Positions 27,618-36,542 of a stretch of DNA of 64,000 bases are shown in pieces. The notes beneath the pieces were generated by a model that was given only the letters and a program-made list of their open reading frames with translations, was not told where the DNA came from and searched no databases. The stretch is taken from positions 49,486 to 113,485 of the forward strand of contig VGZA01000013.1 in the NCBI GenBank assembly GCA_016872775.1. The letters are read 5' to 3'. Each line of letters starts with the position of its first letter. Positions within the stretch are counted from its first letter, which is position 1. This DNA comes from Planctomycetota bacterium. GTDB taxonomy: Bacteria; Planctomycetota; Planctomycetia; Pirellulales; Pirellulaceae. The position numbers and the translations under genes were made by a program.

Positions 27618-28535
27618 ATGAGCAGGAAGCTCCTCGCCGATTACATCAGCTACCTTGCCGTGCGCGTCGTGATCTGCGTGATCCAGTGCCTGACGATCGA
27701 TGCCTGTCGGACCTTGAGTCGCTGTCTGGCGGTTCTACTCACGACGGTAATTCGGATGCGCCGCGGGGTGGTCGACGACAATCTCAAAAGCGTGTTTCCC
27801 AACTGCACCGAATCCGAACGCAGGGAGCTGGCTTTGCGGATGTGGGAGCACCTGTTCCTGCTCGTCTGCGAAATTGCGCAGATCCGACGCAAGATGCACG
27901 ATACGAACTGGCGGGATTGTGTGACGTTTTCGCAGCAGCGCGAGATTGTTCGCTGTCTGCTCGACCGCCGTCCCAAGGTACTGGTCTCGGGTCATTTTGG
28001 GAATTTTGAAATCGCCAGTTATCTGGCGGGCCTGTTCGGATTTCGAACGTACGCGATCGCGCGACCGCTCGACAATCGTTTTCTGCATCGGTACGTGAAT
28101 GCGTTCCGCGAAGCGAAGGGGCAGTTCATTCTGGACAAGGAAGGAAGTGCCGGGACAATCTCCGAACTGCTGCAACGCGGTGCAACACTGTCTTTGCTGG
28201 GAGACCAGTATGCGGGACCGAAAGGGTGCTGGGTTGATTTTCTCGGACGCCCCGCATCGTGCCACAAAGCGGTCGCCCTGTTTACGCTCAGCAGTCAGGC
28301 TCCGATGATGGTCATGACCTGCGTGCGCGACGGCGCGCCGTTGCGATTCACTTTTGGTCCCGAGGGAATCGCCGATCCCCGCGCGCTCACCCGGGAACAG
28401 TCCAGTGTGCCGGGACTAACGCGCTGGTACAACGCCATACTGGAGCAGGCGATACGCCGGAATCCCGAACAGTACTGGTGGGTCCACCGACGCTGGAAGG
28501 GAACGCCACCCCAGCGAAAAGCAGCGGCAGCGTAA
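27618..28535 (+). CDS. lipid A biosynthesis acyltransferase (LpxL/HtrB family)
   Basis: A 305-residue integral or membrane-associated acyltransferase that would transfer an acyl chain from acyl-ACP to a lipid A precursor or other lipid. The N-terminus has a membrane segment (VRVVICVIQCLTI-like, residues 15-30). Catalytic text: LVSGHFGNFEIASY (H-x4-D/E motif, about 120-132), then GDQYAGPKGCWVDFLG, and the C-terminal EQYWWVHRRWKGTPP, which is the LpxL hallmark. This supports an LPS-type outer membrane in the organism. ATG 27618 has AGGAA upstream. A palindromic repeat cluster (28559-28706) follows. Confidence 0.9.
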   Translation: MSRKLLADYISYLAVRVVICVIQCLTIDACRTLSRCLAVLLTTVIRMRRGVVDDNLKSVFPNCTESERRELALRMWEHLFLLVCEIAQIRRKMHDTNWRDCVTFSQQREIVRCLLDRRPKVLVSGHFGNFEIASYLAGLFGFRTYAIARPLDNRFLHRYVNAFREAKGQFILDKEGSAGTISELLQRGATLSLLGDQYAGPKGCWVDFLGRPASCHKAVALFTLSSQAPMMVMTCVRDGAPLRFTFGPEGIADPRALTREQSSVPGLTRWYNAILEQAIRRNPEQYWWVHRRWKGTPPQRKAAAA

Positions 28536-28558
28536 AGCCCTCGCGCCCCTTAAGCCGC

Positions 28559-28706
28559 GTAGGACGGGTCTCCCGACCCGTCTCCACCAAGCCGTAGGAC
28601 GGGTCTCCCGACCCGTCTCCTGCCTCGTCTTTCGCCAATGTTCGGTTATTATCTCGACGGCGATTCACGATTCTAGACGGGCCAGGAGACCCATCCTACG
28701 AGGCCT
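28559..28706. repeat. GTAGGACGGGTCTCCCGACCCGTCTCC repeat, two copies and an inverted third
   Basis: Two identical 27-base copies (28559-28585, 28594-28620), each with an internal palindrome GACGGGTCTCCCGACCCGTC. A divergent inverted copy spans about 28675-28699. The neighbouring DUF1501 gene ends with a TAG (28710-28712 read on the minus strand) inside a CGTAGGAT motif that looks like another repeat end. Confidence 0.75.
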
Positions 28707-28709
28707 ATC

Positions 28710-30122
28710 CTACGTTACGATCGCATCGATCACGTTGCCATGAACGATCGGTACGGATCGCCCTTCGCGATCGGTCACAACCGTGTCGGGCGGGATGCCG
28801 AGGCAATGAAAAACCGTGGCGATCAAATCGCGAGGCTGCACCATTCCGTCGATCGGCTCCGCCGCATGCTTGTCAGAAGATCCATGGACCACGCCGCCAC
28901 GGATTCCACCGCCCGCCAGCGCCAAAGAGAAAACACGTCCCCAATGGTCGCGTCCGGCGTTGGCATTAAACCGAGGTGTTCTGCCAAATTCACCGAGCCA
29001 GACAACCAGGGTTTCGTCGAGCAAGCCGCGTTGTTCGAGGTCCTCCAGCAATGCCGAAAAGCACTGGTCCATCATCGGCATCAGCAGCGACTTCAGCGAT
29101 TCGTTGTGTTTGGCGTGCGTATCCCAGCCGCCCTGGTTAGGCTGATCCTTGATCCTCGTCCAATTGACCTGGACCAGAGAGACTCCGGCTTCGACCAGTC
29201 GTCGGGCCAGCAGAACGCTCTGAGCGAACCGGCTACGGCCATACCGATCGCGCAACGAATCGGTCTCCGCGTCAAGCTGAAACGCCCGGCGAGCATTGGA
29301 CGATGCGATGAGGTCGAATGCCACGCGTGCATCGCCGTGCAGTCGATCCGCCACGCGCGACTGGTCCCAGGCGGCGAACGTACCGTTGAGCTGCGCCAGC
29401 AGCGAATGTCGCTCGTCGAAGCGGAGCGGCGGAATATCGTGCGGCAGTTGCAGTCCGGGCAGCGCAAAATCGGGCGCGGAGGGATCGCAGTGCAGAAGCC
29501 ATGGATCAAAGCGCGGTCCCAGGCTCCCTGCATCCTGTCCTGGCCAGGGGAAGTTGCCGTCGTTCCAGATATGTTCCGGAAGGGTCATCGCCGCCGGAAG
29601 CTCGCCCGGCCGCGAGCGGACCGCACGCAGCAAAGCGCCCATACTCGGAGCCAGATTCGGAGGGCGAGCGATCGCGCTTTCCTGGTTCAGTGGCTGGTGC
29701 GGTACGCCGGTCAGCATCTGGTAACCACTCGATGAATGGGCGTTATCGTTGGTGACGACCGCCCGCAACACGGCGATTTTGTCGGTCAGCAGAGCCGTGC
29801 GGGGCATCAATTCCCCCACCCGCAAATCGGGCGTGCGCGTCTCAATCGTGCCAAATTCGCCTCGAATTTCCGCAGGCGCCAGCGGTTTCGGGTCCCATGT
29901 TTCGTGCTGTGGAGGGCCGCCAACCAGCCCGAAGACGATGACCGATTTAGCGCGACCAAACGCGCCCCGATGCGATGCTGACGCCGTGGACGCCAAGGAA
30001 CTCCGAGCGGCATGCAGCGCACCCAACTGCAACCCACCCAATCCAATGCCTCCTAACCGAAGCCACTCGCGCCGATGGAGGCGATCGCAGAGCTGGATTC
30101 CATGATCAAGAATCTGAAACAT
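28710..30122 (-). CDS. DUF1501 domain-containing protein (Tat-exported)
   Basis: A 470-residue DUF1501 protein, a paralogue of the one at 484-1947 but from a different branch. It starts with LHRREWLRLGGIGLGGLQLG (twin-arginine-like signal, about residues 15-34); the mature part has VFGLVGGPPQHETWDPKP, GYQMLTGVPHQPLNQESA, GGWDTHAKHNESLKS and LVVWLGEFGRTPRFN with NAGRDHWGRVF as the second metal segment. Here it lies alone, without a PSD1 neighbour in the window. ATG 30122 has GAGAGG 5 bases upstream. The stop codon TAG overlaps a palindromic repeat. Confidence 0.9.
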   Translation of the reverse strand: MFQILDHGIQLCDRLHRREWLRLGGIGLGGLQLGALHAARSSLASTASASHRGAFGRAKSVIVFGLVGGPPQHETWDPKPLAPAEIRGEFGTIETRTPDLRVGELMPRTALLTDKIAVLRAVVTNDNAHSSSGYQMLTGVPHQPLNQESAIARPPNLAPSMGALLRAVRSRPGELPAAMTLPEHIWNDGNFPWPGQDAGSLGPRFDPWLLHCDPSAPDFALPGLQLPHDIPPLRFDERHSLLAQLNGTFAAWDQSRVADRLHGDARVAFDLIASSNARRAFQLDAETDSLRDRYGRSRFAQSVLLARRLVEAGVSLVQVNWTRIKDQPNQGGWDTHAKHNESLKSLLMPMMDQCFSALLEDLEQRGLLDETLVVWLGEFGRTPRFNANAGRDHWGRVFSLALAGGGIRGGVVHGSSDKHAAEPIDGMVQPRDLIATVFHCLGIPPDTVVTDREGRSVPIVHGNVIDAIVT

Positions 30123-30125
30123 CAA

Positions 30126-30435
30126 ACCTCTCGGGTTACGGGTAACGGGTTACGGGCAATCGCCGTGAGGCGCTGGGTGTCTTCCATGTATGCGTGGCGT
30201 GCCTTCCACGCGCCGGGCAACTGGATTGTAACGCGACCCGCCGCGATGAATCCACCAAACGGGGAACGGGTTGCTGTTGGCGCGCGACGGCTGTTTTCAT
30301 CATGTTCGTTTGAACGGGCGGATTTGACCGACGATTTATCGACCTAGCCTCAACCGTAGAGTCTTCCGTCGGCCCGTACACCGGCTCGGCGGAAGCCCGA
30401 CCTGGCCGTATAATCACGGTTAAGAATCGTAAAAG
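30126..30435. other. noncoding gap with TTACGGG repeats and a -10 box
   Basis: About 310 bases without a gene. It holds a string GGGTTACGGGTAACGGGTTACGGG (30132-30155), an AACGGGGAACGGG-type element near 30260, and a TATAAT at 30409-30414 upstream of the next gene. Nothing else was recognised. Confidence 0.55.
30409..30414 (+). promoter_or_regulatory. -10 box upstream of the membrane protein gene
   Basis: TATAAT with no convincing -35 at 16-18 bases upstream; transcription would begin about 15 bases before ATG 30436. Confidence 0.4.
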
Positions 30436-30462
30436 ATGCCGACGAACAAGAATCATGAACCG

Positions 30463-31743
30463 ATGCGCATTGCGTTGCTTGGTACCGACATCGAGTTAGC
30501 GGAACTGGTCCGGTCGTTTCCTTCGTCGACCGAATATGTTGCCACCTACGGCTGCGACGCCGATCTGGCGATTCCATTTCGCAATCCGGTTCCTTCGCAT
30601 CCACTTTCGGACTGGCCGACGTTGCTCAATTCGCCTGTGCTGGATGGCGTCATCGTCGGCGGCACTGACGCCTGGACCGAAGCGGGCATCGACCGCATCC
30701 GCCAGTTGATGCAGGCCGAAATTCCGTTGCTGCTTCCGTGGCCGGACGGCGACCCGCTCGCTGTCTATGAACTCGACATGATTCGCCAGAGTTCGGGTGC
30801 AGTACTCGCTGTCCGCGCAGCGCATCCGCACCACCCGGCATTGAAGGTGATCCAATCGCTCGCCGGAGACCCGACGGATCCACTTGCGTGGGACCAGCTG
30901 ATTATTGAACGGCACCTGCCGGATTGTCGACGAACCGTCCTGCTCCGCCAATTCGCCATTGACTGTGACCTGATCCGCCGTGTTGCCGGCGAACTACAGT
31001 CGGTTTCGGCGTCAGGAGTTCAACCGGACGCTTTGCATTGGCCCGGCTTCCATGCCAACCTGAACGCCGCTAGGGCCGCCACGATCCGGTGGAATCTGAA
31101 TCCGGAGAGTTCGGCGCCCGCGTTCCGAATGGTTCTGCTTCGGGGTTCTCGACGCGCGATATGGACCGCCCATGCCGACCTCACCAACTCCCAGGTTGAA
31201 CTCGATCGCTTCGATTCGCCGGGATTCCCAAAGGCCTGGCCCGACTGGAATCCGGCCCAGACAATCGCGCGGACTTTCTCCTCGACATTGCACGGCACGG
31301 CCCCCGTACCGCATTGGACCGATCTCTGCCGTTGCGCGGAGGTCGTGGATGGCGTGGAACGAAGTCTCACTCGCGGACGTCGAATTGACCTGACGGGTCG
31401 GACCGTGACGGAACAGGATGCTTTTCGTGGCGTGATGTCGGCGGGCGGCTGTTTCCTGATCCTGGTTGGACTCCTGTTTCTGATCGTATTCGCCACTTTC
31501 GAAGGAGCCAGGATCGCCCATTCGGGAGCGCTTCGCGAATCGGCCGCGACCCATGCCGCCGGTGCTCAGTCCGGCCCGCGCGACGATGGCATCGCGACAC
31601 GCCCCACACCCTACTGGGCGATTCTGCTAGCAGTCCCGTTGGTCGCGTTTCTGATGATGCAGCTTCTCCAGTTGTTGATTCGTAAACCGGCCGATCGGGC
31701 CGATTCGGCAGAGGAGACCAACTTTGCGGATTCCATAAATTAG
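30463..31743 (+). CDS. membrane protein with N-terminal Rossmann-like half, unknown function
   Basis: A 426-residue protein. The N-terminus MRIALLGTDIELAELVRSF, followed by ATYGCDADLA and GVIVGGTDAWTEAG, reads like the nucleotide-binding half of an oxidoreductase of the Gfo/Idh kind, without an E-K-P catalytic motif. Two hydrophobic helices near the C-terminus (GCFLILVGLLFLIVFATF and WAILLAVPLVAFLMMQLLQL) would anchor it to the membrane. The start is uncertain: ATG 30436 or ATG 30463 (used here because family-like text starts there). I know of no defined function. Confidence 0.65.
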   Translation: MRIALLGTDIELAELVRSFPSSTEYVATYGCDADLAIPFRNPVPSHPLSDWPTLLNSPVLDGVIVGGTDAWTEAGIDRIRQLMQAEIPLLLPWPDGDPLAVYELDMIRQSSGAVLAVRAAHPHHPALKVIQSLAGDPTDPLAWDQLIIERHLPDCRRTVLLRQFAIDCDLIRRVAGELQSVSASGVQPDALHWPGFHANLNAARAATIRWNLNPESSAPAFRMVLLRGSRRAIWTAHADLTNSQVELDRFDSPGFPKAWPDWNPAQTIARTFSSTLHGTAPVPHWTDLCRCAEVVDGVERSLTRGRRIDLTGRTVTEQDAFRGVMSAGGCFLILVGLLFLIVFATFEGARIAHSGALRESAATHAAGAQSGPRDDGIATRPTPYWAILLAVPLVAFLMMQLLQLLIRKPADRADSAEETNFADSIN

Positions 31744-31905
31744 GTCGACACTTCGGTTGATCTCATTGGCGCGGGAAATCCGTACCGCTTCGTCAACTTC
31801 CAGGGAAATGGAAAGGTCGTGGAAGGCAGTCTTGTCCAGGACGGTCGCATCCTTGATCGAGCACCCGCCGGATTCCTGCGTGCCTTTCCGGGAGTGCTGG
31901 CAATC

Positions 31906-32241
31906 ATGACGCAACGATTCGCACTGCTCGCGGTTTTGATCGCGGGCTTCCACCTGTTTTCGGTTGGCTGCTGCGGCGGGCGGCTCTGCTCGATTCGCGG
32001 CACCGACCCCGGGAATCCGCTCTCGATTCGCGGTCACGGTTGCCCCGGTTGCCGCAATTCGATCCGTGGCGACGCGCCCCACGAACACCGCGCCACAGCC
32101 GGCGAGGGAGACCACGATCCACCTTCCACGATCCGGCCGCCTCACTCGTGGTCTCACCCTGTTCCGACCTACCTGGTGTTTCACCCTCCAGGTCCCACCC
32201 CCGCGGACGTGACATCCCCGCACCACCCGCTTGATCGATAA
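31906..32241 (+). CDS. small lipoprotein-like protein
   Basis: A 111-residue protein beginning MTQRFALLAVLIAGFHLFSVGC, a signal with a lipobox-like end (SVG-C), followed by a Gly/Cys/Arg stretch and a Pro/His-rich tail (WSHPVPTYLVFHPPGP). GGGAG lies upstream of ATG 31906. No family recognised; the composition resembles short secreted planctomycete proteins. The longer frame from 31819 adds text that does not look coding. Moderate confidence that it is a real gene. Confidence 0.5.
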   Translation: MTQRFALLAVLIAGFHLFSVGCCGGRLCSIRGTDPGNPLSIRGHGCPGCRNSIRGDAPHEHRATAGEGDHDPPSTIRPPHSWSHPVPTYLVFHPPGPTPADVTSPHHPLDR

Positions 32242-32459
32242 TATGGGTTAAGTTTGCCGTATCCCGCCGCGTCCACTCATCGGTTCATTCCCTGCAAGCC
32301 GATCTACCCTTCGGACTGCTTGCAGTGGATCGGGGCGCTGGTCCCTTTCTCGCTCGCCGGGAAACCGCCGCTCCCCAACTGGTTCCTGCTGCGTCCAGAC
32401 CCAGGACTGGGCTTCCCCAGTGAAACCCGACCACCAACTTCGATGGAATTGGGCCACCG

Positions 32460-33830
32460 ATGCCTTTCGATCCCACCCGCCGGGCATGTAGGTACGGCTT
32501 CTGGTTTGTCGTCGTCATTACCGGTCTGTTGATCTGCGGCACGATCAACTCCGTGCAAGCGTCGGCACGCCGCACGCCCATCGTGGAAGCGGTCGCCGCA
32601 TCAATGCCATCGGTCGTCAATATTCATGGGCGAAAGACCGTGCGTAACGACGAGCAGGCGGGTGCATCGCGCGATCATTTTCGCCAGGTCAATGGCATGG
32701 GCACCGGTATCGTCATTGACGAACGGGGATATGTGCTGACCAATCACCACGTTGTCGATGGCGTCAGCCGAATCCAGGTGACCCTGCACAACCGCCAGAC
32801 CGTCACTGCGAATTTGATTGCCCACGACCATAAGACCGACCTCGCCGTCATTAAGCTCGATGTCGACGATTCGTTGCCCTTGATGCGCGTCGGAACGGCC
32901 AGTGACCTGATGCCCGGCGAAACGGTCATCGCGATCGGCAACGCTTATGGCTACGAACATACAGTTACGGCCGGCATCATCAGCGCGCTGCACCGCACCG
33001 TCCAGGTGAGCGATGATCAGACCTATCGTGACGTGATTCAAACCAGTGCGGATATCAATCCCGGTAACTCGGGAGGACCTTTGTTGAATATCGATGGCGA
33101 GCTGATCGGCATCAACGTTGCGGTCCGAATTGGGGCTCAGGGCATCGCGTTTGCCATCCCGATCGATCAGGCACTCGAAGTGGCCGCGGATCTGCTGAAC
33201 GCCGAGCGGCTGTCGCGGATATCGCACGGCGTCATCGGCAAGACCGATCAACACGATCAGCACTCGCAGTTTGTCGTCACCAGTTTTCGCAAGGACAGCC
33301 CAGCGCAGTCCGCGGGACTCGAACGCGGCGACGTGGTCGTATCGGTCGGCGGAGTTAAAGTCGAGCGAGCGCTCGATTTTGAACGCGGCCTGCTCGGCCA
33401 TACCGGAGGCGAGTCGATTCCGTTACAGGTCAAACGCGATGGAAGCCTGATGAAGGTTGAGGTGTCACTTGCGTCGGCGAAACGTAAGACGGCGACGGGG
33501 GGTGGCAACGACCGCATCTGGGATCTGCTCGGTCTGCGGATGGAGCCGGTCTCCGGCCAGTACGTGCAACAGGTCGATTCGCGCGTCAACGGCGGGCTGA
33601 CGATTGTGGATGTACGGTCGGGTAGTCCAGCCACGCAAGGATCGCTGCGACTCCAGGCGGGCGACATCCTCGTTGGCATGCTCTCCTGGGAAACCGTGCG
33701 ACTCGACAACATTTCGTACATCTTGAATCGGCCTGAAGTTGTCAATGGTCAGCCCATCAAGTTCTACGTGTTGCGTGGCAACAAAATGCTCCATGGCCAT
33801 ATGCGTGTCGGGGCTGAGTCGGGACGATAG
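32460..33830 (+). CDS. HtrA/Deg-type serine protease with two PDZ domains
   Basis: A 456-residue trypsin-fold protease for periplasmic protein quality control. After a signal peptide or anchor (FWFVVVITGLLICGTI, residues about 14-29), the triad is in TNHHVVDG (His 97), AHDHKTDLAVIK (Asp 127) and INPGNSGGPLLN (Ser 204). The C-terminal half has two PDZ-like domains (about 260-340 and 365-450: SPAQSAGLERGDVVVSVGG, then GSLRLQAGDILVGML). The arrangement is DegP/DegQ-like, forming oligomers in the family. ATG 32460 has no good ribosome site, so the start is tentative. thiL follows. Confidence 0.9.
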   Translation: MPFDPTRRACRYGFWFVVVITGLLICGTINSVQASARRTPIVEAVAASMPSVVNIHGRKTVRNDEQAGASRDHFRQVNGMGTGIVIDERGYVLTNHHVVDGVSRIQVTLHNRQTVTANLIAHDHKTDLAVIKLDVDDSLPLMRVGTASDLMPGETVIAIGNAYGYEHTVTAGIISALHRTVQVSDDQTYRDVIQTSADINPGNSGGPLLNIDGELIGINVAVRIGAQGIAFAIPIDQALEVAADLLNAERLSRISHGVIGKTDQHDQHSQFVVTSFRKDSPAQSAGLERGDVVVSVGGVKVERALDFERGLLGHTGGESIPLQVKRDGSLMKVEVSLASAKRKTATGGGNDRIWDLLGLRMEPVSGQYVQQVDSRVNGGLTIVDVRSGSPATQGSLRLQAGDILVGMLSWETVRLDNISYILNRPEVVNGQPIKFYVLRGNKMLHGHMRVGAESGR

Positions 33831-33940
33831 GATTCCTGCTCGCGTCGAGGCTGTGGGTGTCCCAAGCGAAACGGGATGGTGCAAGAGGCGGACTCGTCGG
33901 GCTACTGGAGTCTCTCCGACGGAGCGACTATTCTGGCGAA

Positions 33941-34999
33941 ATGGAATCGGCATTTATCGAGTGGCTGCGGCAGCGCCAGTCTTCGTACCCGGCGATCGAA
34001 CTTGGAATCGGTGACGATGCCGCAGTGATCCGCGTGACTCCCGGATCCCGAGTTGTGGTCACGACCGATACTTTGACCGACGGCGTCGATTTTCATTTAT
34101 TGCGCGACGAGCTTCGCCTTGAGCCATCATTCGGCGAGCGGCAGGGTATCGCGGCCGCAACGCCCGCCCAGGCAGGATTCAAGGCACTGGCCGTCAATCT
34201 GAGTGATCTGGCAGCGATGGCGGCACGCCCGCTCGCCGCTTTCATTTCTCTGGTACTGCCCCACGAAGGCGCGGCGGAGATCGCTCGAGGAATTCTTGAA
34301 GGCATGGCGCCCCTGGCGGAGAAACACCAGCTCGCGATCGCCGGCGGAGATACCAACATCTGGACTCAGGGGCTGGTGATCGGCGTCACGGCAATCGGAG
34401 AAACCGAGTTGATTCGGCTGTCCCCGGGGAGCGTCGATCATGGTGTCTGGCAGCGATCGGGAGCGCAACCGGGTGATCGGATCATCGTGACCGGGGAATT
34501 CGGCGGCAGTCTGTTGAAGCGGCATCTCGTCCCGCAGCCGCGCATCAAGGAAGCCCGCTATCTCGCGCGAAACTACCTGGTCCACGCCGCAACCGACGTA
34601 AGTGATGGACTTTCACTCGACTTAAGCCACATCGCGGAGGCCAGCGGTTGCGGCGCGCAGGTTGAACTTGATGCGATTCCGATCGCGGCGGATGCGATGG
34701 TGCCTCTCCCCGGTTCCCCTCCGAATCGATCTCCCATGGCACGCGCGCTGAGCGATGGCGAGGATTTTGAATTGATCATGGCCGTGCCACCGCGGGAAGC
34801 GGAACGAATGCTGCGAGATTCCGCGACCGGGGTACGTTTGACCTGCATTGGCGAGTTCGTTGCCGGCAGTGGACTCTGGGCGCGCGGGGCGATGTTCCCG
34901 GAATCGCTGCTGGACCGCGGTCCTCGCAATCGTTCCGACCTCGAAGGCGCGCGCGGCTCGTGGCGGCCGCTCAGCCCGGCTGGTTTCCGCCACACCTAG
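33941..34999 (+). CDS. thiL: thiamine-monophosphate kinase
   Basis: A 352-residue ThiL that phosphorylates thiamine monophosphate to the diphosphate cofactor. Metal/nucleotide-binding segments are visible: ELGIGDDAAVI, TTDTLTDGVDF, KALAVNLSDLAAMAA, AIAGGDTNIW, and ATDVSDGLSLDLSHIA. I use ATG 33941 (MESAFIEWL), as other ThiL proteins begin about 20 residues before the GDD motif; an in-frame GTG at 33857 would add 28 residues of noncoding-like text. Its stop codon TAG begins the CTAGTGCTCTGTCAA element (34996-35010). Situated between two trypsin-like proteases, with no thiamine genes beside it. Confidence 0.9.
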   Translation: MESAFIEWLRQRQSSYPAIELGIGDDAAVIRVTPGSRVVVTTDTLTDGVDFHLLRDELRLEPSFGERQGIAAATPAQAGFKALAVNLSDLAAMAARPLAAFISLVLPHEGAAEIARGILEGMAPLAEKHQLAIAGGDTNIWTQGLVIGVTAIGETELIRLSPGSVDHGVWQRSGAQPGDRIIVTGEFGGSLLKRHLVPQPRIKEARYLARNYLVHAATDVSDGLSLDLSHIAEASGCGAQVELDAIPIAADAMVPLPGSPPNRSPMARALSDGEDFELIMAVPPREAERMLRDSATGVRLTCIGEFVAGSGLWARGAMFPESLLDRGPRNRSDLEGARGSWRPLSPAGFRHT

Positions 35000-35010
35000 T
35001 GCTCTGTCAA
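34996..35010. repeat. end of the dispersed stop-codon repeat, copy 2
   Basis: CTAGTGCTCTGTCAA, identical over 15 bases to the inverted end of copy 1; the TAG is the thiL stop. Beyond 35010 the two sequences diverge. Confidence 0.65.
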
Positions 35011-35128
35011 CGTCCGCGGTCTCGGAAAGTCAAGTTAGGACAGGGGGGCCAGAAAAACTGGCCGGACGAAAATCCTGTTCCGATAACTACTCAGATCGGT
35101 GCGAAATCAAGTCGGACCCTTAAGCATC

Positions 35129-35275
35129 ATGACGAATACTCGGACGATCAAGAGCCCCGTTCGCCAGAGCCTGGACAGCCAGTCGACGGCAAAATCGGAA
35201 ATTCAGGCTCTGCGAAAACAGTTGCTGGAGATGATTCTCAAGAACGAAGCGGAACGCGTGGAACGATCGAAATAG
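35129..35275 (+). CDS. possible 48-residue basic/coiled-coil protein
   Basis: A short open frame of 48 codons plus stop: a Thr/Ser/Arg-rich start (MTNTRTIKSPVRQSL) and a heptad-like helix EIQALRKQLLEMILKNEAE. The amphipathic helix and the codon choice resemble neighbouring coding DNA, but no ribosome site is obvious and no relatives were recognised. It could be a small gene or chance. Confidence 0.4.
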   Translation: MTNTRTIKSPVRQSLDSQSTAKSEIQALRKQLLEMILKNEAERVERSK

Positions 35276-35339
35276 CAGCCACGACAGGGATCAGGTCGCT
35301 TGCCCACGCCGAAGGGTCGAGCGCCGGGCAGTTTCAACC

Positions 35340-36527
35340 ATGTTCGTTTCTCGAAGCAATTCGGCGTCGCGCTGGCGACAGATGCAGCCTTGGATGCGGG
35401 CTCGGACGCTTGCCGCACCAGCCATTCTGGCGGTGATTTCGCTCGCGCTGGTACGACCGGCGGAAGCGGGGCCGCGAACGCTTTTCGGCGGATTCACCTC
35501 CAGTGGAAACGGATATCCCGCGACGAACGCAGTCCGGGGCGGCGAACAGCCGCACCCCAGCGTCGTACGCATCACCGCGCTCGAACGCGGCGCGCAAGCG
35601 CTGGGTTCCGGAACCTTGATTGACTGCCGCGACCAGTATGGACTCGTTATCACCAACTGGCATGTCGTGCGGGATGCGACCGGGGATGTGCTCGTGACCT
35701 TTCCCGACGGATTCCAATCCAAGGCAAGAATTCTGCTGATGGATCGCGTTTGGGATCTGGCGGCGCTGGTGATCTGGCGACCACCGGTGTCACCTGTGCC
35801 ACTGGCCGAACTCCCACCGCGCCCTGGCGAGCCGTTGGTGATCGCTGGTTACGGATCCGGAACATACCGGGCAACTGCCGGTCGCTGCACGCAATATGTG
35901 GCGCCGGGCGAGAACATGCCGTACGAAATGATCGAGCTCGCGGCGGAAGCGCGGCAAGGCGACTCGGGAGGCCCGATTTTCAATCAGCGCGGCGAACTGG
36001 CGGGAGTCTTGTTCGGCGCTGGCGGAGGTACGACGGCCGGAAGTTGGTCCGGACGCGTGAAGGTATTCTTGAGCCCGATCGGAACCGAACTGGGACCAGG
36101 GACCGCCGCCGCCGCGCCGATGACGAACGAATCCGGTCGGAATACGGCAAATGCCGCCTCGAATCCCGAACCGCTTGTCAGCAAAAAAACGGATAGCGAA
36201 TCCGCCACGTCGTTGGCAAGTGTGTCCGCCAACCCGAATCGCTCCTCCGCGCCGATCGGCGACAATGACGCCGGCATGGTACCGATCGATGCCTTCTTTC
36301 CCACCGACTCGGATCCGGTGCCGATGCCGCTTGCCAAAGGAAACCTGTTGGAAAATCCGCCGCCCAAACGACGCGCTGACCGGGCGGCCCCAGCGAATGC
36401 GCTGCCGCCAGGCCTGACAGCCTGGACCGGAACGACACTGTTTGAGCAGACAAAGAGCGCGTTGGCGATGGTCGGCATCCTCGCCTTTCTCACGCAGATC
36501 CTGCGATTCACACGTAAAGACAGCTGA
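35340..36527 (+). CDS. trypsin-like serine protease, secreted and membrane-anchored
   Basis: A 395-residue protein: an Arg-rich start and signal segment (TLAAPAILAVISLALVRP, residues about 23-40), a trypsin-fold catalytic domain, a long Ser/Pro/Asn-rich linker, and a C-terminal transmembrane helix (ALAMVGILAFLTQIL). The triad is plausible: His 108 (VITNWHVVRDA), Asp 139 (MDRVWDLAALVI) and Ser 209 (EARQGDSGGPIF). There is no PDZ domain, unlike the HtrA-type neighbour at 32460-33830. The first ATG is used; its upstream sequence lacks a strong ribosome site. Substrate unknown. Confidence 0.85.
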   Translation: MFVSRSNSASRWRQMQPWMRARTLAAPAILAVISLALVRPAEAGPRTLFGGFTSSGNGYPATNAVRGGEQPHPSVVRITALERGAQALGSGTLIDCRDQYGLVITNWHVVRDATGDVLVTFPDGFQSKARILLMDRVWDLAALVIWRPPVSPVPLAELPPRPGEPLVIAGYGSGTYRATAGRCTQYVAPGENMPYEMIELAAEARQGDSGGPIFNQRGELAGVLFGAGGGTTAGSWSGRVKVFLSPIGTELGPGTAAAAPMTNESGRNTANAASNPEPLVSKKTDSESATSLASVSANPNRSSAPIGDNDAGMVPIDAFFPTDSDPVPMPLAKGNLLENPPPKRRADRAAPANALPPGLTAWTGTTLFEQTKSALAMVGILAFLTQILRFTRKDS

Positions 36528-36542
36528 CGACCGGCTCCGAAT

